The notes under the pieces: generated by a model
What the model was told of the DNA's origin: nothing
Seen by the model: only the letters and a program-made list of their open reading frames with translations
Databases searched by the model: none
In this document: positions 34,137-43,105 of the stretch, one piece after another
Numbering within the stretch: the stretch's first letter is position 1
Layout: the number at the start of each line of letters is the position of its first letter
Source: PHAA01 sp034927445
GTDB taxonomy: Bacteria > Bacillota > Syntrophomonadia > Syntrophomonadales > Syntrophomonadaceae
Reading direction: 5' to 3'
Length of the DNA stretch: 64,000 nt
Assembly (NCBI GenBank): GCA_034927445.1
Contig: JAYFPZ010000026.1
Location: 62,001-126,000 of the forward strand
Made by a program: the position numbers and the translations under genes

Positions 34137-34685
34137 ATGTCATCCCGAGGTAAACTGGTTTTTATAACCGGTGCGGCCAGAAGCGGCAAGAGCCTTTTTG
34201 CCGAAAAGATGGCGGCTGAATTGGGCAAGGTGACCTATATTGCTACCTGTGTTCCCGGTGATGATGAGATGCACGCCAGGGTGGCCCGCCACCGGGCGCG
34301 CCGTCCAGTTGATTGGCAGACCATAGAAGAAGCCTTTAATCCCGCTCAAATTATAAAGGAAACGGATGAGCCAGGCCGTGTTTTCCTTTTGGATTGTTTG
34401 ACCCTGCTGGTGAGCAATTTAATGCTGCAACCTGATATGGAAACGGACGAAGAACAGATATTGGCCAAGATTTCTGAACTGGCCCAGGTAAGTTACAAAG
34501 CGGCAGCGCATATTATTATTGTTTCCAATGAGGTGGGATGGGGTATAGTTCCCGGCGATCCCTTATCCCGGTTATACCGGGATATCATTGGACGTGCCAA
34601 TCAAAAGCTAGCTGCTTATGCGGATGAGGCCTATGTCACTATTGCCGGGATTCCCATTGAATTAAAGGCATTAAGAGGCAGGTAG
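34137..34685 (+). CDS. cobU: Adenosylcobinamide kinase / phosphate guanylyltransferase
   Basis: A 182-residue bifunctional enzyme that phosphorylates adenosylcobinamide and then guanylylates it. GAARSGKS at residues 10-17 is the P-loop, HRARRPVDW carries the guanylylated His, and NEVGWGIVP is the family signature. The frame runs upstream to 34053; ATG 34137, 11 bp after GGAGGG, best fits. It is 125 bp after cobT and adjoins cbiB by 4 bp. Confidence 0.93.
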   Translation: MSSRGKLVFITGAARSGKSLFAEKMAAELGKVTYIATCVPGDDEMHARVARHRARRPVDWQTIEEAFNPAQIIKETDEPGRVFLLDCLTLLVSNLMLQPDMETDEEQILAKISELAQVSYKAAAHIIIVSNEVGWGIVPGDPLSRLYRDIIGRANQKLAAYADEAYVTIAGIPIELKALRGR

Positions 34686-34689
34686 GCAA

Positions 34690-35646
34690 ATGTTGTGGCT
34701 GGTTGTGCCCTTGGCTTTATTAATGGATATGGTGGTCGGTGATCCGGCCGTCATACCGCATCCGGTCAAAATAATAGGCGGGGCTGTTACCAGGTTGGAA
34801 AGAGTTCTGCGCCGCTTCACCAGCTCCCCCGGCAGTGAGCGAGTGGCCGGCTGTATTCTCGCTTTGGTAATACCGGGGACGGTATATGTCATAATGTTCG
34901 GCCTGTGCTGGCTGGCGGCTAGGATTCATGTTAATCTGGGTTTGATTGTATCAGCCTGGTTTATTTCTACTACTATTTCCGTCCGGGGCCTGATGGATGT
35001 GGGAAATGACGTATACCAATATTTGTCCAAGGGTGAGCCGGAACAAGCTCGAACAGTGGTAGACGGGATTGTGGGCAGGGACACAGAGGCTATGAACGAG
35101 CCTGAAATGGTCAGGGCTACAGTGGAAACCATGGCCGAAAATATCGTCGATGCGGTGGTAGCGCCTATATTTTTTGCTTTTCTGGGCGGGGCTCCAGGGG
35201 CTATGGCTTATAGAGCGATAAACACTTTGGACTCGATGGTCGGATATCGAAATAGCAGTTATCTTTATTTTGGCTGGGCTTCAGCCCGCTTGGACGATCT
35301 GGCTAACTATATACCCGCCCGTATTGCCGGGGTCTTAATCGTTATCACGGCTGCAATTCTCAGGAGCCGGCCGGTTAACGCCGCGGTAAGTATTTGGCGG
35401 GACAGCGGCAAACATCCCAGCCCCAATAGCGGTATTCCGGAAGCCGGGGTGGCAGGCGCACTGGGAGTATCTTTAGGGGGGCTCAATTATTATGGAGGAA
35501 TTCCTTCCTTGCGTCCGCTTATGGGAGTTGCCACAGGTAGTGCCCTGGGCTGTGACCACATTAGGCAAACCATCAGGTTTGTGCTGTTTACCGGAATACT
35601 GGCGGTGTTGTTAGGTTCATCCATATATAAAATTTTTTGTCTGTAA
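34690..35646 (+). CDS. cbiB: Adenosylcobinamide-phosphate synthase
   Basis: A 318-residue membrane protein that joins aminopropanol phosphate to adenosylcobyric acid. DMVVGDPAVIPHPVKIIGG near residue 14 is characteristic; further blocks are VGRDTEAMNEPEMVRATVET and AINTLDSMVGYRNSSYLYFGW, both conserved in CbiB. At least four hydrophobic spans. It begins 4 bp after cobU and is followed by cobS after 12 bp, so translation of the cluster is tightly linked. Confidence 0.93.
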   Translation: MLWLVVPLALLMDMVVGDPAVIPHPVKIIGGAVTRLERVLRRFTSSPGSERVAGCILALVIPGTVYVIMFGLCWLAARIHVNLGLIVSAWFISTTISVRGLMDVGNDVYQYLSKGEPEQARTVVDGIVGRDTEAMNEPEMVRATVETMAENIVDAVVAPIFFAFLGGAPGAMAYRAINTLDSMVGYRNSSYLYFGWASARLDDLANYIPARIAGVLIVITAAILRSRPVNAAVSIWRDSGKHPSPNSGIPEAGVAGALGVSLGGLNYYGGIPSLRPLMGVATGSALGCDHIRQTIRFVLFTGILAVLLGSSIYKIFCL

Positions 35647-35658
35647 GGCGGTGAAAAT

Positions 35659-36414
35659 TTGCAGGCGTTTCTGGCAGCTTTGGGCTTTCTTACCAGGATT
35701 CCGGTCCCCTTAAATACCTCTGATGATCCCCGTACGCTTAGCCGCTCAATAATATTTTTCCCGGTTGTGGGCGGAATCATAGGAGCATTAACGGCAGGAT
35801 TATACCTCGTTGCGGGAGCATATTTACCCAGGTCGGTTATGGGGGTTTTGCTCGTGGCCTTGCCGCTATTCATAACCGGAGGTATACATTTCGACGGCTT
35901 GATGGATACTTGTGACGGCCTTTTCAGCGGGCGTTCCCGGGAGCGCAGTCTTGAAATAATGCGTGACAGCCGGGTAGGTTCCATGGGGGTGATGGCGGGT
36001 ATCCTCAACGTCATGCTGCGTTACAGTATTTTGGTGGAATTGCCGGGAGCGATATTGCCCGCCTTACTCGTGGGCCAGGCTGTAACCGGCCGCTGGGTTA
36101 TGACGATGGCCCTGCATTTTTTCCCTTATGCTCGTAAGGACGGCCTGGGGCAAGGGTTTACGGCGGACAAAAGGATTATTAATATTGCCCTCGGCAGTCT
36201 CCTGGCTTTATTAATTATTTGGCTGACCACAGGAGCAGCAGGTATGTTGATAGCCTTAACGGCTGTTGTTCTATCTCTTCTAATTGCTGTCTGGGCCGCA
36301 CGCAAGCTAGGCGGACTAACTGGTGATGTTTATGGCGCCTTAAATGAAGTGGCTGAAAACATCTTTCTTTTACTGTGGCTGGCAGGGAGCATTACCTTCC
36401 GGTTACATACATAG
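35659..36414 (+). CDS. cobS: Adenosylcobinamide-GDP ribazoletransferase
   Basis: A 251-residue integral membrane enzyme that attaches alpha-ribazole to adenosylcobinamide-GDP. FLTRIPVPLN begins the protein; GGIHFDGLMDTCDGLFSG and RSLEIMRDSRVGSMG contain the family's acidic Mg-binding residues; five to six membrane spans follow. The TTG start has AAGGCGGTG at 8 bp. With CobT, CobU and CbiB it completes nucleotide-loop assembly at the membrane. Confidence 0.93.
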   Translation: MQAFLAALGFLTRIPVPLNTSDDPRTLSRSIIFFPVVGGIIGALTAGLYLVAGAYLPRSVMGVLLVALPLFITGGIHFDGLMDTCDGLFSGRSRERSLEIMRDSRVGSMGVMAGILNVMLRYSILVELPGAILPALLVGQAVTGRWVMTMALHFFPYARKDGLGQGFTADKRIINIALGSLLALLIIWLTTGAAGMLIALTAVVLSLLIAVWAARKLGGLTGDVYGALNEVAENIFLLLWLAGSITFRLHT

Positions 36415-36431
36415 TATTTGAGGTGATAATC

Positions 36432-37526
36432 TTGTTCAAGCCAAGAATCCATGGAGGCAATATCTATGAAGCAGCTCAGCAAAATAACTTGAAGGCGGAA
36501 GAAATTCTCGATTTCAGTGCCAGCGTCAGCCCCTTGGGAGTACCTGAAGCGGTAATGCAGGCTGTCAAAAACTCACTGGGCACAATTGCGTATTATCCGG
36601 ATCCTGACTGTAAAGTTTTTCGGCAGGCAGCCGCATCACAGGCGGGAGTTGGAAGTGAGAATATCCTGGCCGGCAACGGGGCCGCTGAACTTATTTATCT
36701 TATTGTCAGGATGATAAATCCGGGTATTGCCTTGATGCCCATTCCTACTTTTTCAGAATATGGATATGCGGTAAACTCCATCGGGGGCAAATTGCAATAC
36801 ATTCAATTACAGCCTGAAGCATCCCGGTTTATTTTCCCGGTTGACCAAATGTGCCAATCAATCAGGGAGGCGGACCTGGCCTTTATTTGTAATCCGAATA
36901 ACCCTACGGGAACGTTATTGAAGCCGGTTGAATTGCGGGAAATTTTGGAGGCGGGTAGAGCTAATAATTGTTTTATAGTTGTGGATGAGGCCTATTTGGA
37001 TTTTGTGGAAGACGGCTCAGACTATTCGGCTGTAAATAATGTATTTGATTATAAAAACTTACTCATAATTAAATCCCTAACCAAAGTATACTCGTTACCG
37101 GGCCTCCGGATCGGATATGGGATCGGCCCCCCGGATTTAATTGAGCAAATGAATACCCTAAGGGAGCCCTGGGCGGTAAATATTTTAGCCCAGGCGGCTG
37201 GAGCGGCAGCCCTCAAGGCCGAGGATTACCATACTCGTTTGCAGGAATTGGTGAGGGGGGAACGGCAATACCTATATGAAGAAATAAAGCGGCTGCCGGG
37301 TTTAAAACCTTTCATGCCTACGGCTAATTTCCTTCTGGTTGATACCTCTCAAACTGGTATTCCTGCTGCGCAATGGCAGGAAATCCTGTTGCGTTCCCGC
37401 CTGCTGATCAGGGATTGCACCTCTTTCGAGGGGATGGGACCTTATTTTTTCAGGATCGCGGTGCGAACCAGATCGGAGAATATACGCTTAATTCAAGCGC
37501 TTGCTAGGGCGGTATCCGTCTTGTAA
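36432..37526 (+). CDS. cobD: Threonine-phosphate decarboxylase, CobD type
   Basis: A 364-residue PLP enzyme of the histidinol-phosphate aminotransferase-like group. RIHGGNIYEAA near the N terminus is typical of L-threonine-O-3-phosphate decarboxylase CobD; later motifs are CNPNNPTGTLL, VDEAYLDFV and KSLTKVYSLPGLRIGYG (Schiff-base Lys). The product, aminopropanol phosphate, is the CbiB substrate. The start is TTG 36432, 6 bp after GAGGTG; the open frame extends upstream into cobS. Its position at the end of the B12 cluster argues for CobD over HisC. Confidence 0.88.
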   Translation: MFKPRIHGGNIYEAAQQNNLKAEEILDFSASVSPLGVPEAVMQAVKNSLGTIAYYPDPDCKVFRQAAASQAGVGSENILAGNGAAELIYLIVRMINPGIALMPIPTFSEYGYAVNSIGGKLQYIQLQPEASRFIFPVDQMCQSIREADLAFICNPNNPTGTLLKPVELREILEAGRANNCFIVVDEAYLDFVEDGSDYSAVNNVFDYKNLLIIKSLTKVYSLPGLRIGYGIGPPDLIEQMNTLREPWAVNILAQAAGAAALKAEDYHTRLQELVRGERQYLYEEIKRLPGLKPFMPTANFLLVDTSQTGIPAAQWQEILLRSRLLIRDCTSFEGMGPYFFRIAVRTRSENIRLIQALARAVSVL

Positions 37527-37628
37527 GGTGATAGGTGATTCGGCTGCTTAAGCCAAGGTACTGAAAGACTATGCTTGCTGAATTGTAGAAATCATAATAT
37601 CATCTAAAGAGGCATGATGACTGTTGAT

Positions 37629-37823
37629 TTTATCAAACGCTTTGTAAGACCCTGCATCTATAAGCGAGGGATAAATTATATTTTTCCTCAGAGAAGGGTT
37701 TAATCCCCGACTGAGGAGGCGTTTGATAAAACGCTCGCGGCGCGATGCACACAAAACGCGAAAGGAAGGCGCTATAGCGCCCGCGTTTTGGCGCGCAATT
37801 CGCGCAAGCGCTCAGTGAATTGG
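37629..37823. repeat. Interspersed repeat, copy A
   Basis: The longest of three related copies. TTTTATCAAACGC (37629-37641) and GCGTTTGATAAAA (37719-37731) are a perfect inverted repeat. The remainder contains the palindrome GGCGCTATAGCGCC (37768-37781) and ends in GCGTTTTGGCGCGCAATT / CGCGCAAGCGCTCAGTGAAT. No sensible protein is encoded; the short frames on either strand follow the repeat composition. Confidence 0.75.
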
Positions 37824-37867
37824 CATGAATCATCAAGAAGCAAACTATTTTTCGAGAGGTTTCGTCT

Positions 37868-38461
37868 TTGCACCATTTTTATCAGATGCAGTACATCAGT
37901 GAATATATCAGGTCGTTTGGCTATCTGGCGCCAATGGTGGCTTTGATGCTGTTTACCATTCAAGCGGCGATTCCGGTCTTCCCCTTTGCGGTTCTGGTTG
38001 CCGCTACCGTAATAATATTTGGGGTTAAAGTGGGTTTTGCCATATCCTTGCTGGGAGCTATTTTAGGTTCGGTAATCTGTTACTGGTTATGCCGTAAATT
38101 GGGAGCTGATTGGTTCAATGAGAAGATACTGAGATGGTGGGGGTATGATGCCAGGAAGATAAACTCCGGGATGGCTTTCGGGGGGATCATTCTTGCTCAC
38201 CTGGTACCGGTTTTCCCAAGTGCGGTGATTACTATGGCAGCTGCTATAAGCGGGGTTTCTTTTATAAGTTTTACGGCTGCAACCACATTGGGACTGATAC
38301 CGGCAACCCTCGCTTATACCGGTTTGGGCTGGTATCTGTTTCATATGCATAACCTATATAAAGTAGTTTTTACCATGGTACTTATCCTGATGTTTTTGTA
38401 TTTGTGCAAAAACACCGTGAAAAAATGGCTGAATGAAAGTGAAAAAACGGTAGATCGCTGA
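37868..38461 (+). CDS. VTT/DedA-like membrane protein
   Basis: A 197-residue protein with four to five hydrophobic spans. FPFAVLVAATVIIFGVKVGF, then the G-A-x-L-G-S-V-I-C-Y-W segment and RKLGADWF, and later HLVPVFPSAVITMAAAISG, match the VTT (SNARE-associated/TVP38-TMEM64) family, whose related DedA and TVP38 proteins act in membrane lipid or envelope homeostasis. The start is TTG 37868 after GAGAGG. Isolated between copy A of the repeat and marR. Confidence 0.8.
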   Translation: MHHFYQMQYISEYIRSFGYLAPMVALMLFTIQAAIPVFPFAVLVAATVIIFGVKVGFAISLLGAILGSVICYWLCRKLGADWFNEKILRWWGYDARKINSGMAFGGIILAHLVPVFPSAVITMAAAISGVSFISFTAATTLGLIPATLAYTGLGWYLFHMHNLYKVVFTMVLILMFLYLCKNTVKKWLNESEKTVDR

Positions 38462-38572
38462 TAAAATCATTTAATAATGATGAATCTGACCGCAAATATA
38501 TGCATATAATTCAAATAATCGGCTTGTCTTTTACCGGAAGCAGAGCAGATAAACGAAGGAGGCCTTACCGAT

Positions 38573-38989
38573 ATGGAACTCGAACAATGTTTGAATTTCG
38601 TACTTACCAAAGCCCAACATAACATCCATCAGCTTTTTAAGGCGGAATTGGCGCCGCATGGGGTTACTCCGGGCCAATATGCGGTTTTAAAATGCTTATG
38701 GGACGAAAACGGGCAGACGGCCCGGAAATTGGCGGAAAGGCTTGCCCTGGACGGCTCTACCATTACCGGTATTTTGGATCGTATGGAACAGAAGGGCTTG
38801 ATTGAAAAACTAGCCGACCCCAAGGACCGCAGGGCTTTGCAAGTAAAATTGACCAAAGCTGGCCGGAAATTGGAAGAACCTCTCTCCCAGGCAATCGTAA
38901 CTGCCAACCGGAAAGCCTTACTTAACCTAGATGATAAGCAGGCTGAGGTCTTAAAACAGCTGCTGCAGGACATCGGAACCACCGAGTAA
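38573..38989 (+). CDS. MarR-family transcriptional regulator
   Basis: A 138-residue winged-helix regulator. GQYAVLKCLWDENGQTARKLAERL is the DNA-recognition helix region, and DRMEQKGLIEKLADPKDRRALQVKLT the wing with the conserved DxRR. The N- and C-terminal helices form the dimer. RBS GAAGGAGG precedes the ATG. It lies immediately upstream of fixABCX in the same direction, and a palindromic operator overlaps the promoter between them, so it likely controls the fix genes, perhaps in response to an acyl-CoA or phenolic ligand. Confidence 0.9.
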   Translation: MELEQCLNFVLTKAQHNIHQLFKAELAPHGVTPGQYAVLKCLWDENGQTARKLAERLALDGSTITGILDRMEQKGLIEKLADPKDRRALQVKLTKAGRKLEEPLSQAIVTANRKALLNLDDKQAEVLKQLLQDIGTTE

Positions 38990-38994
38990 AAAAA

Positions 38995-39045
38995 TAGTTT
39001 GTATACAAATTAATTGTTGACAAACTAATTTCTTCACCTTAAACT
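38995..39045 (+). promoter_or_regulatory. Promoter and MarR-type operator of fixABCX
   Basis: TTGACA (39017-39022), a 17-bp spacer and TAAACT (39040-39045) make a sigma-A promoter. TAGTTTGT (38995-39002) and ACAAACTA (39020-39027) are perfect inverted repeats, the right arm covering the -35 box. TTTGTATACAAA (38998-39009) is a further perfect 12-bp palindrome. Repressor binding would block polymerase. Confidence 0.75.
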
Positions 39046-39129
39046 TCAATTAAAGGCAGATGGCTTCAATAACTCTGTAATCAGGAGTTAATCTCGGCCA
39101 GGAAGGCAAAAGGAAGGAGAGATGGATTT

Positions 39130-39897
39130 ATGCTCCGCATTATAACCTGTTTCAAATGGGTCATCGATCAGGCGGACATCAAGACAGCCCCGGGCTCACG
39201 GGAGCTGGCCCTGGATAGGGCATCCTACCGTATCAGTGAGTATGATCGTTATGCTATTGAGGAAGCGGTCATTCTGCAGGAACGCTACGGGGGAAGTACG
39301 ACCGCCATTACGGTTGGCACCGCAGCAGCCCGCAAAAGCCTGAAAGATGTTCTCTCCCGCGGTCCGGAACGGGCTTATTTCGTTAATGACTCCTCTTTTG
39401 ACAATCTCGAACCCTCACAGACCTCTTCAATTCTAGCCTCGGCTATTCGAAATCGCATCGAATTCGATCTAATTATATGCGGCGAAGGCTCCGGTGATCT
39501 ATATGCCCAGCAGATTGGCCCGCGTTTGGCTGAATCTCTGGGAATTCCCTGTATTACCTGCGTTAGCAAGATAACGGTGGAAGGTCAGCAGCTAATCGCC
39601 GAACGCAAATTGGACGACGGCATTGAAGTGGTTGCATTGCCGCTGCCGGCGTTGATTACAGTCCTGCCCGAGATTAACACGCCCAGAATCCCCGGGCTTA
39701 AAGATACCCTGGCGGCTTCGAAAAAACCTGTAGCTGACATAACCGCTGCTGATCTGGGCGAGAGTTTTGCTCCTTGTCTTGAGACCGTCAGTATTCTGGC
39801 ATCCACTATGAACAGAAACGGTGTGAAATTCACGGCTGATCCCGAGGATATAAGCAAATTTGTTGATGCCCTGATAAAAACCGGAGTAATCGGATAA
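39130..39897 (+). CDS. fixA: Electron transfer flavoprotein beta subunit, FixA type
   Basis: A 255-residue EtfB/FixA protein. The N-terminal ITCFKWVIDQADIK, SEYDRYAIEEAV near residue 37 and GEGSGDLYAQQIGPRLAESL near 118, which binds AMP or flavin in this subunit, are family traits. It pairs with FixB to form the flavoprotein core. Start ATG 39130 has AAGGAGAG upstream. First gene of fixABCX, directly downstream of the MarR-controlled promoter. Confidence 0.9.
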   Translation: MLRIITCFKWVIDQADIKTAPGSRELALDRASYRISEYDRYAIEEAVILQERYGGSTTAITVGTAAARKSLKDVLSRGPERAYFVNDSSFDNLEPSQTSSILASAIRNRIEFDLIICGEGSGDLYAQQIGPRLAESLGIPCITCVSKITVEGQQLIAERKLDDGIEVVALPLPALITVLPEINTPRIPGLKDTLAASKKPVADITAADLGESFAPCLETVSILASTMNRNGVKFTADPEDISKFVDALIKTGVIG

Positions 39898-39910
39898 AAG
39901 GAGGATACCA

Positions 39911-40870
39911 ATGGCAGGGGTATGGATTTTAGCGGAGAGTCGCAATCAAACCTTTGAATTATTAAGTGCCGCGGTGCAACTGGCGGAAAAATTGGGGACC
40001 CAAGTATCAGCTTTTATTTGGGAAGATGCGGGGTCAGCCCAGGAATATATAACCCGTGGAGCAGATCAAGTGCTGGTGCTGCCGCCTCTGGCAGCTGATC
40101 AGCCTCTGGAATCCTATGTTCCGGTTATAGTCGCGGAGGCCAAACAGCAGAAGCCCGACATATTTTTAGTGGCGGCAACTTCACGCGGTAAGGAAATGGC
40201 AGCCCGGATTGCAGCCAGCCTGCACACCGGATTGTGCAGCGGGTGCACTGCCCTGAGGCTGGATGAAACCAACCAGGTTCTGGTCATGGAACGCCTGGTT
40301 TATGGAGGGGCGGCGGTGCAAACCGTAACCTGCCCCACCCGTCCCCAAATGGCGACCATCTCACCCCGAACCTTTGCCGCAGCGGCCCCCATACCGGGAA
40401 GAAAAGGGGTAGTAAAAGAATTGAATGCCTCTTCCCCCAGCCCGGTAAAGGTGTTGGAACGCAAGCCCAAGGTCAGACAATCCGAAGACATTACCGAAGC
40501 CAGGGTGCTGGTATGTGTAGGACGAGGGATTGAGAAAGAAGCCGATATGGCTATGGTACGCGAATTGGCGGAAGCAATCGGTGGAGAACTGGGTTGCACC
40601 CGTCCCATTGCCGAAGAACTTCACTGGCTCCCCGAAGAAACCTATATAGGACTGTCGGGTCAAAAAGTCAAACCCGATATCTATATTGGCATCGGGATTT
40701 CCGGGCAAATTCAACACGTTACCGGGATACGCGATTCCCGTTATATCTGTGCGGTCAACCGGGACGAAAATGCCGAAATATTTGGCATTTCGGACTATGG
40801 GATTGTAGGAGACCTGTACACGGTACTGCCTCAACTAACCCAGGAGCTTAAACGGGCACTGAAAAAATAG
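39911..40870 (+). CDS. fixB: Electron transfer flavoprotein alpha subunit, FixB type
   Basis: A 319-residue EtfA/FixB protein. The C-terminal FAD-binding domain is clear: LGCTRPIAEELHWLPEE, IGLSGQKVKPDIYIGIGISG, CAVNRDENAEIFGISDYGIVGD. Its N-terminal half forms the non-covalent dimer with FixA. In nitrogen-fixing bacteria Fix proteins bifurcate electrons from NADH to ferredoxin and quinone; here no nif gene is near, so the module probably links ferredoxin, NAD(H) and a membrane acceptor. Starts 13 bp after fixA. Confidence 0.9.
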   Translation: MAGVWILAESRNQTFELLSAAVQLAEKLGTQVSAFIWEDAGSAQEYITRGADQVLVLPPLAADQPLESYVPVIVAEAKQQKPDIFLVAATSRGKEMAARIAASLHTGLCSGCTALRLDETNQVLVMERLVYGGAAVQTVTCPTRPQMATISPRTFAAAAPIPGRKGVVKELNASSPSPVKVLERKPKVRQSEDITEARVLVCVGRGIEKEADMAMVRELAEAIGGELGCTRPIAEELHWLPEETYIGLSGQKVKPDIYIGIGISGQIQHVTGIRDSRYICAVNRDENAEIFGISDYGIVGDLYTVLPQLTQELKRALKK

Positions 40871-40884
40871 AACGGGGTGGCTTA

Positions 40885-42180
40885 ATGGCGGAAGATAAAT
40901 TTGGGGCTATTATCGTAGGCGCTGGTCCGGCAGGGAGTACAGCGGCATATGTGCTGGCGCAGGCCGGGGTGGAGGTTCTGCTGATTGAAAGAGGGGAAAC
41001 CCCCGGCAGCAAGAACATGTTTGGCGGTCGGATGTACAGCAGCGCCTTAAACCGTATTATCCCCGGATTCTGGGAAGAGGCGCCTCTGGAACGTCCCGTT
41101 GCCAAAGAGATCTTAAGCTTTATAAATGGCAGCCGCAGTGTATCCATTACCTGTCAGGAACCTGACTGGCTCAAGCCTCCGATCCATTCCTTTACCGTCT
41201 TGCGCGCCGAGTTTGATGCCTGGCTGGCCGGGAAGGCGGAAGAAGCGGGGGCTGTACTGGCCTGTGGAATCCGGGTTGATGATGTCCTGCTGGAAAATGG
41301 ACGGGTTGTCGGGGTGCGTGCGGGCGATGATGCAATATATGCCGACGTGGTTGTGGCTGCGGATGGGGCCAACTCCTTACTGGTCGAAAAGGCCGGATTG
41401 CGTAAAACCCTGTTGCCGCAGCAGGTTGCCACCGGGGCCAAACAATTGCTTGAGCTGCCGGCGGATACAATCAGCCAGCGTTTTCAGCTGGAAGAGGATC
41501 AGGGGGCGGCCTGCCTGTTTGTAGGCAGCTGTACCGCGGGACTGCCCGGCGGAGGGTTCCTCTATACCAACCGAAGCAGCATTTCCCTGGGGCTGGTGGT
41601 AAATGCAGCAGCCTTGCAGAGCCATCAGATCAAAGTTAATGAACTGTTGGAGGACTTCAAAGCCCACCCCCAGATCGCCCCCTTAATTGCCGGTGGGGAG
41701 GTGGCAGAGTATTCCGCTCACCTGGTTCCGGAAGCCGGATTAAATATGCAGCCGGAACTTTTTGGAGACGGCATACTGGTTGCGGGCGATGCGGCCGGGT
41801 TTGTAGTAAACCTGGGTTACATGGTCCGCGGCATGGATCTGGCTATAGCCTCCGGAGAAGCGGCAGCCCAAGCCATACTGGCAGCCAGGGATAAAAATGA
41901 TTTTACCCGGCAGGGTTTGAGCGGGTATATTGAGTTCCTCAAGCAAAATGGTGTTTCAAGGGTAATGGAGACATATCGCCACGCCCCCGAATTTTTGGAG
42001 AGCCAGCGCCTGTATCAGAATTACCCGCAACTGGTAACAGATCTGGCGGCGGATTTATTTACCATAGGCGATAAGCCGGCCGAGCACCTATTAAATAAAA
42101 TGCGGCAGGGAATTACCGGCAGTAAAATCGGCTGGGTGGGACTGGCCCGGGATGCCTGGAAAGGAGGGCGCTCGCTGTGA
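40885..42180 (+). CDS. fixC: FixC-type flavoprotein (electron transfer flavoprotein dehydrogenase)
   Basis: A 431-residue FAD enzyme. IIVGAGPAGSTAAYVLAQAG (residues 9-28) is the dinucleotide loop, followed by GSKNMFGGRMYSS, typical of FixC; GDAAGFVVNLGYMVRGMDLA near 297 closes the FAD site. It receives electrons from FixAB and, with FixX, passes them on. Strictly it is a quinone-oxidoreductase-like protein that may touch the membrane. RBS before ATG 40885 is AACGGGGTGG. Overlaps fixX by four bases. Confidence 0.9.
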   Translation: MAEDKFGAIIVGAGPAGSTAAYVLAQAGVEVLLIERGETPGSKNMFGGRMYSSALNRIIPGFWEEAPLERPVAKEILSFINGSRSVSITCQEPDWLKPPIHSFTVLRAEFDAWLAGKAEEAGAVLACGIRVDDVLLENGRVVGVRAGDDAIYADVVVAADGANSLLVEKAGLRKTLLPQQVATGAKQLLELPADTISQRFQLEEDQGAACLFVGSCTAGLPGGGFLYTNRSSISLGLVVNAAALQSHQIKVNELLEDFKAHPQIAPLIAGGEVAEYSAHLVPEAGLNMQPELFGDGILVAGDAAGFVVNLGYMVRGMDLAIASGEAAAQAILAARDKNDFTRQGLSGYIEFLKQNGVSRVMETYRHAPEFLESQRLYQNYPQLVTDLAADLFTIGDKPAEHLLNKMRQGITGSKIGWVGLARDAWKGGRSL

Positions 42181-42461
42181 AACGCCTGGGTATTCAACAA
42201 TTACTGGCCAAAAACAAGTTCCTGGTTGATGATGAAGAACACCATATCACCCTGAATAAGGAGATCTGCGCGGGGTGCCAGGCCAAACCATGTATATACG
42301 CCTGTCCTGCCGGTCTTTATGCCCTGAAAGACGGGGCGATCAGTTTTGATGATGCAGGATGCCTGGAATGCGGCACCTGCCGGATAGTCTGCCCTCATCC
42401 CGGTGCGATCCAATGGAATTATCCGCGCGGAACTTTCGGCGTAATATACCGATACGGGTAA
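42177..42461 (+). CDS. fixX: FixX-type ferredoxin-like protein
   Basis: A 94-residue ferredoxin-like protein with CAGCQAKPCIYACPAGLY near residue 31 and CLECGTCRIVCPHPGAI near 61, the two cysteine clusters of FixX. The last part, WNYPRGTFGVIYRYG, is the characteristic Fix-type ending. GTG start at 42177 overlaps the fixC stop (GTGA). It carries electrons from FixC to a terminal acceptor. Closing gene of the operon. Confidence 0.92.
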   Translation: MKRLGIQQLLAKNKFLVDDEEHHITLNKEICAGCQAKPCIYACPAGLYALKDGAISFDDAGCLECGTCRIVCPHPGAIQWNYPRGTFGVIYRYG

Positions 42462-42465
42462 TAAC

Positions 42466-42488
42466 GGGGGACAAGAGACCTGTCCCCC
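42466..42488. terminator. Bidirectional hairpin between fixX and minC
   Basis: GGGGGACA (42466-42473) pairs with TGTCCCCC (42481-42488) with a 7-base loop, in the 47-bp gap between convergent genes. No T-run on either side, so efficiency is uncertain. Confidence 0.55.
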
Positions 42489-42508
42489 GCCCTTGGTCCC
42501 ACTAGGGT

Positions 42509-43105
42509 TTAATGGGGCGTGTAATTCTTGATACAGATATTGTTGCCCTCAACGTATGCTAATTCGGGGACGGAACTCGTCACATAGTCGCCCGGGGCCC
42601 GGGATATTTTATCACCGATTCTGATCTGTTTCGGGGCCAGATTCAGGGCAAAAATTATTCGCTCCGTGTCTCCGTAACAGCCGGCGTGAGCAGTTCCGTC
42701 CAGACGGCCCAGGACGATTATATCCTTGGCCGCTGTTATTTCAGAGCTTTCATGAACATTGCCCCAGATAATCATGGAACCCTCGCTGTGCATCTTTTGC
42801 CCGCTGCGCAGAGTTCGATTGATGAATAAATCATCGCCCGCAGACATAGAACTGCTGCCGGGCGCATGGACATTGTGCAGGATCATGCCATAATCCAGAC
42901 ACAGGCGCTGTAAAGAAGCCACCTCTTCAATAGACAGCGACTTCAGCCCTTTGCCCTGGAACGAAACCGGGGAACCTTTAAAAAGCTGAGGGTTGCTTTC
43001 AAATCTGCTCTTTAATATGGCCTCATATTCCTCTCCGGTTCCGTCGGAAAAGACAAAAACAATACTCTTATTTACACCTTTGATATCTACTTTTGCCAAA
43101 CTCAT
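42509..43105 (-). CDS. minC: Septum-site inhibitor MinC
   Basis: A 198-residue MinC. The N-terminal domain (about 1-90) inhibits FtsZ assembly; the C-terminal beta-helix (from RTLRSGQKMHSEGSMIIWG, then AKDIIVLGRLDGTAHAGCYGD) binds MinD. ATG 43105 directly abuts the minE stop codon, so it is the third gene of a minD-minE-minC operon. In most organisms minC comes first. Confidence 0.93.
   Translation of the reverse strand: MSLAKVDIKGVNKSIVFVFSDGTGEEYEAILKSRFESNPQLFKGSPVSFQGKGLKSLSIEEVASLQRLCLDYGMILHNVHAPGSSSMSAGDDLFINRTLRSGQKMHSEGSMIIWGNVHESSEITAAKDIIVLGRLDGTAHAGCYGDTERIIFALNLAPKQIRIGDKISRAPGDYVTSSVPELAYVEGNNICIKNYTPH

Noticed and set aside
37569..37963. Short minus-strand frames between cobD and the VTT protein
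   Set aside because: They lie within the interspersed repeat and share no conserved features.
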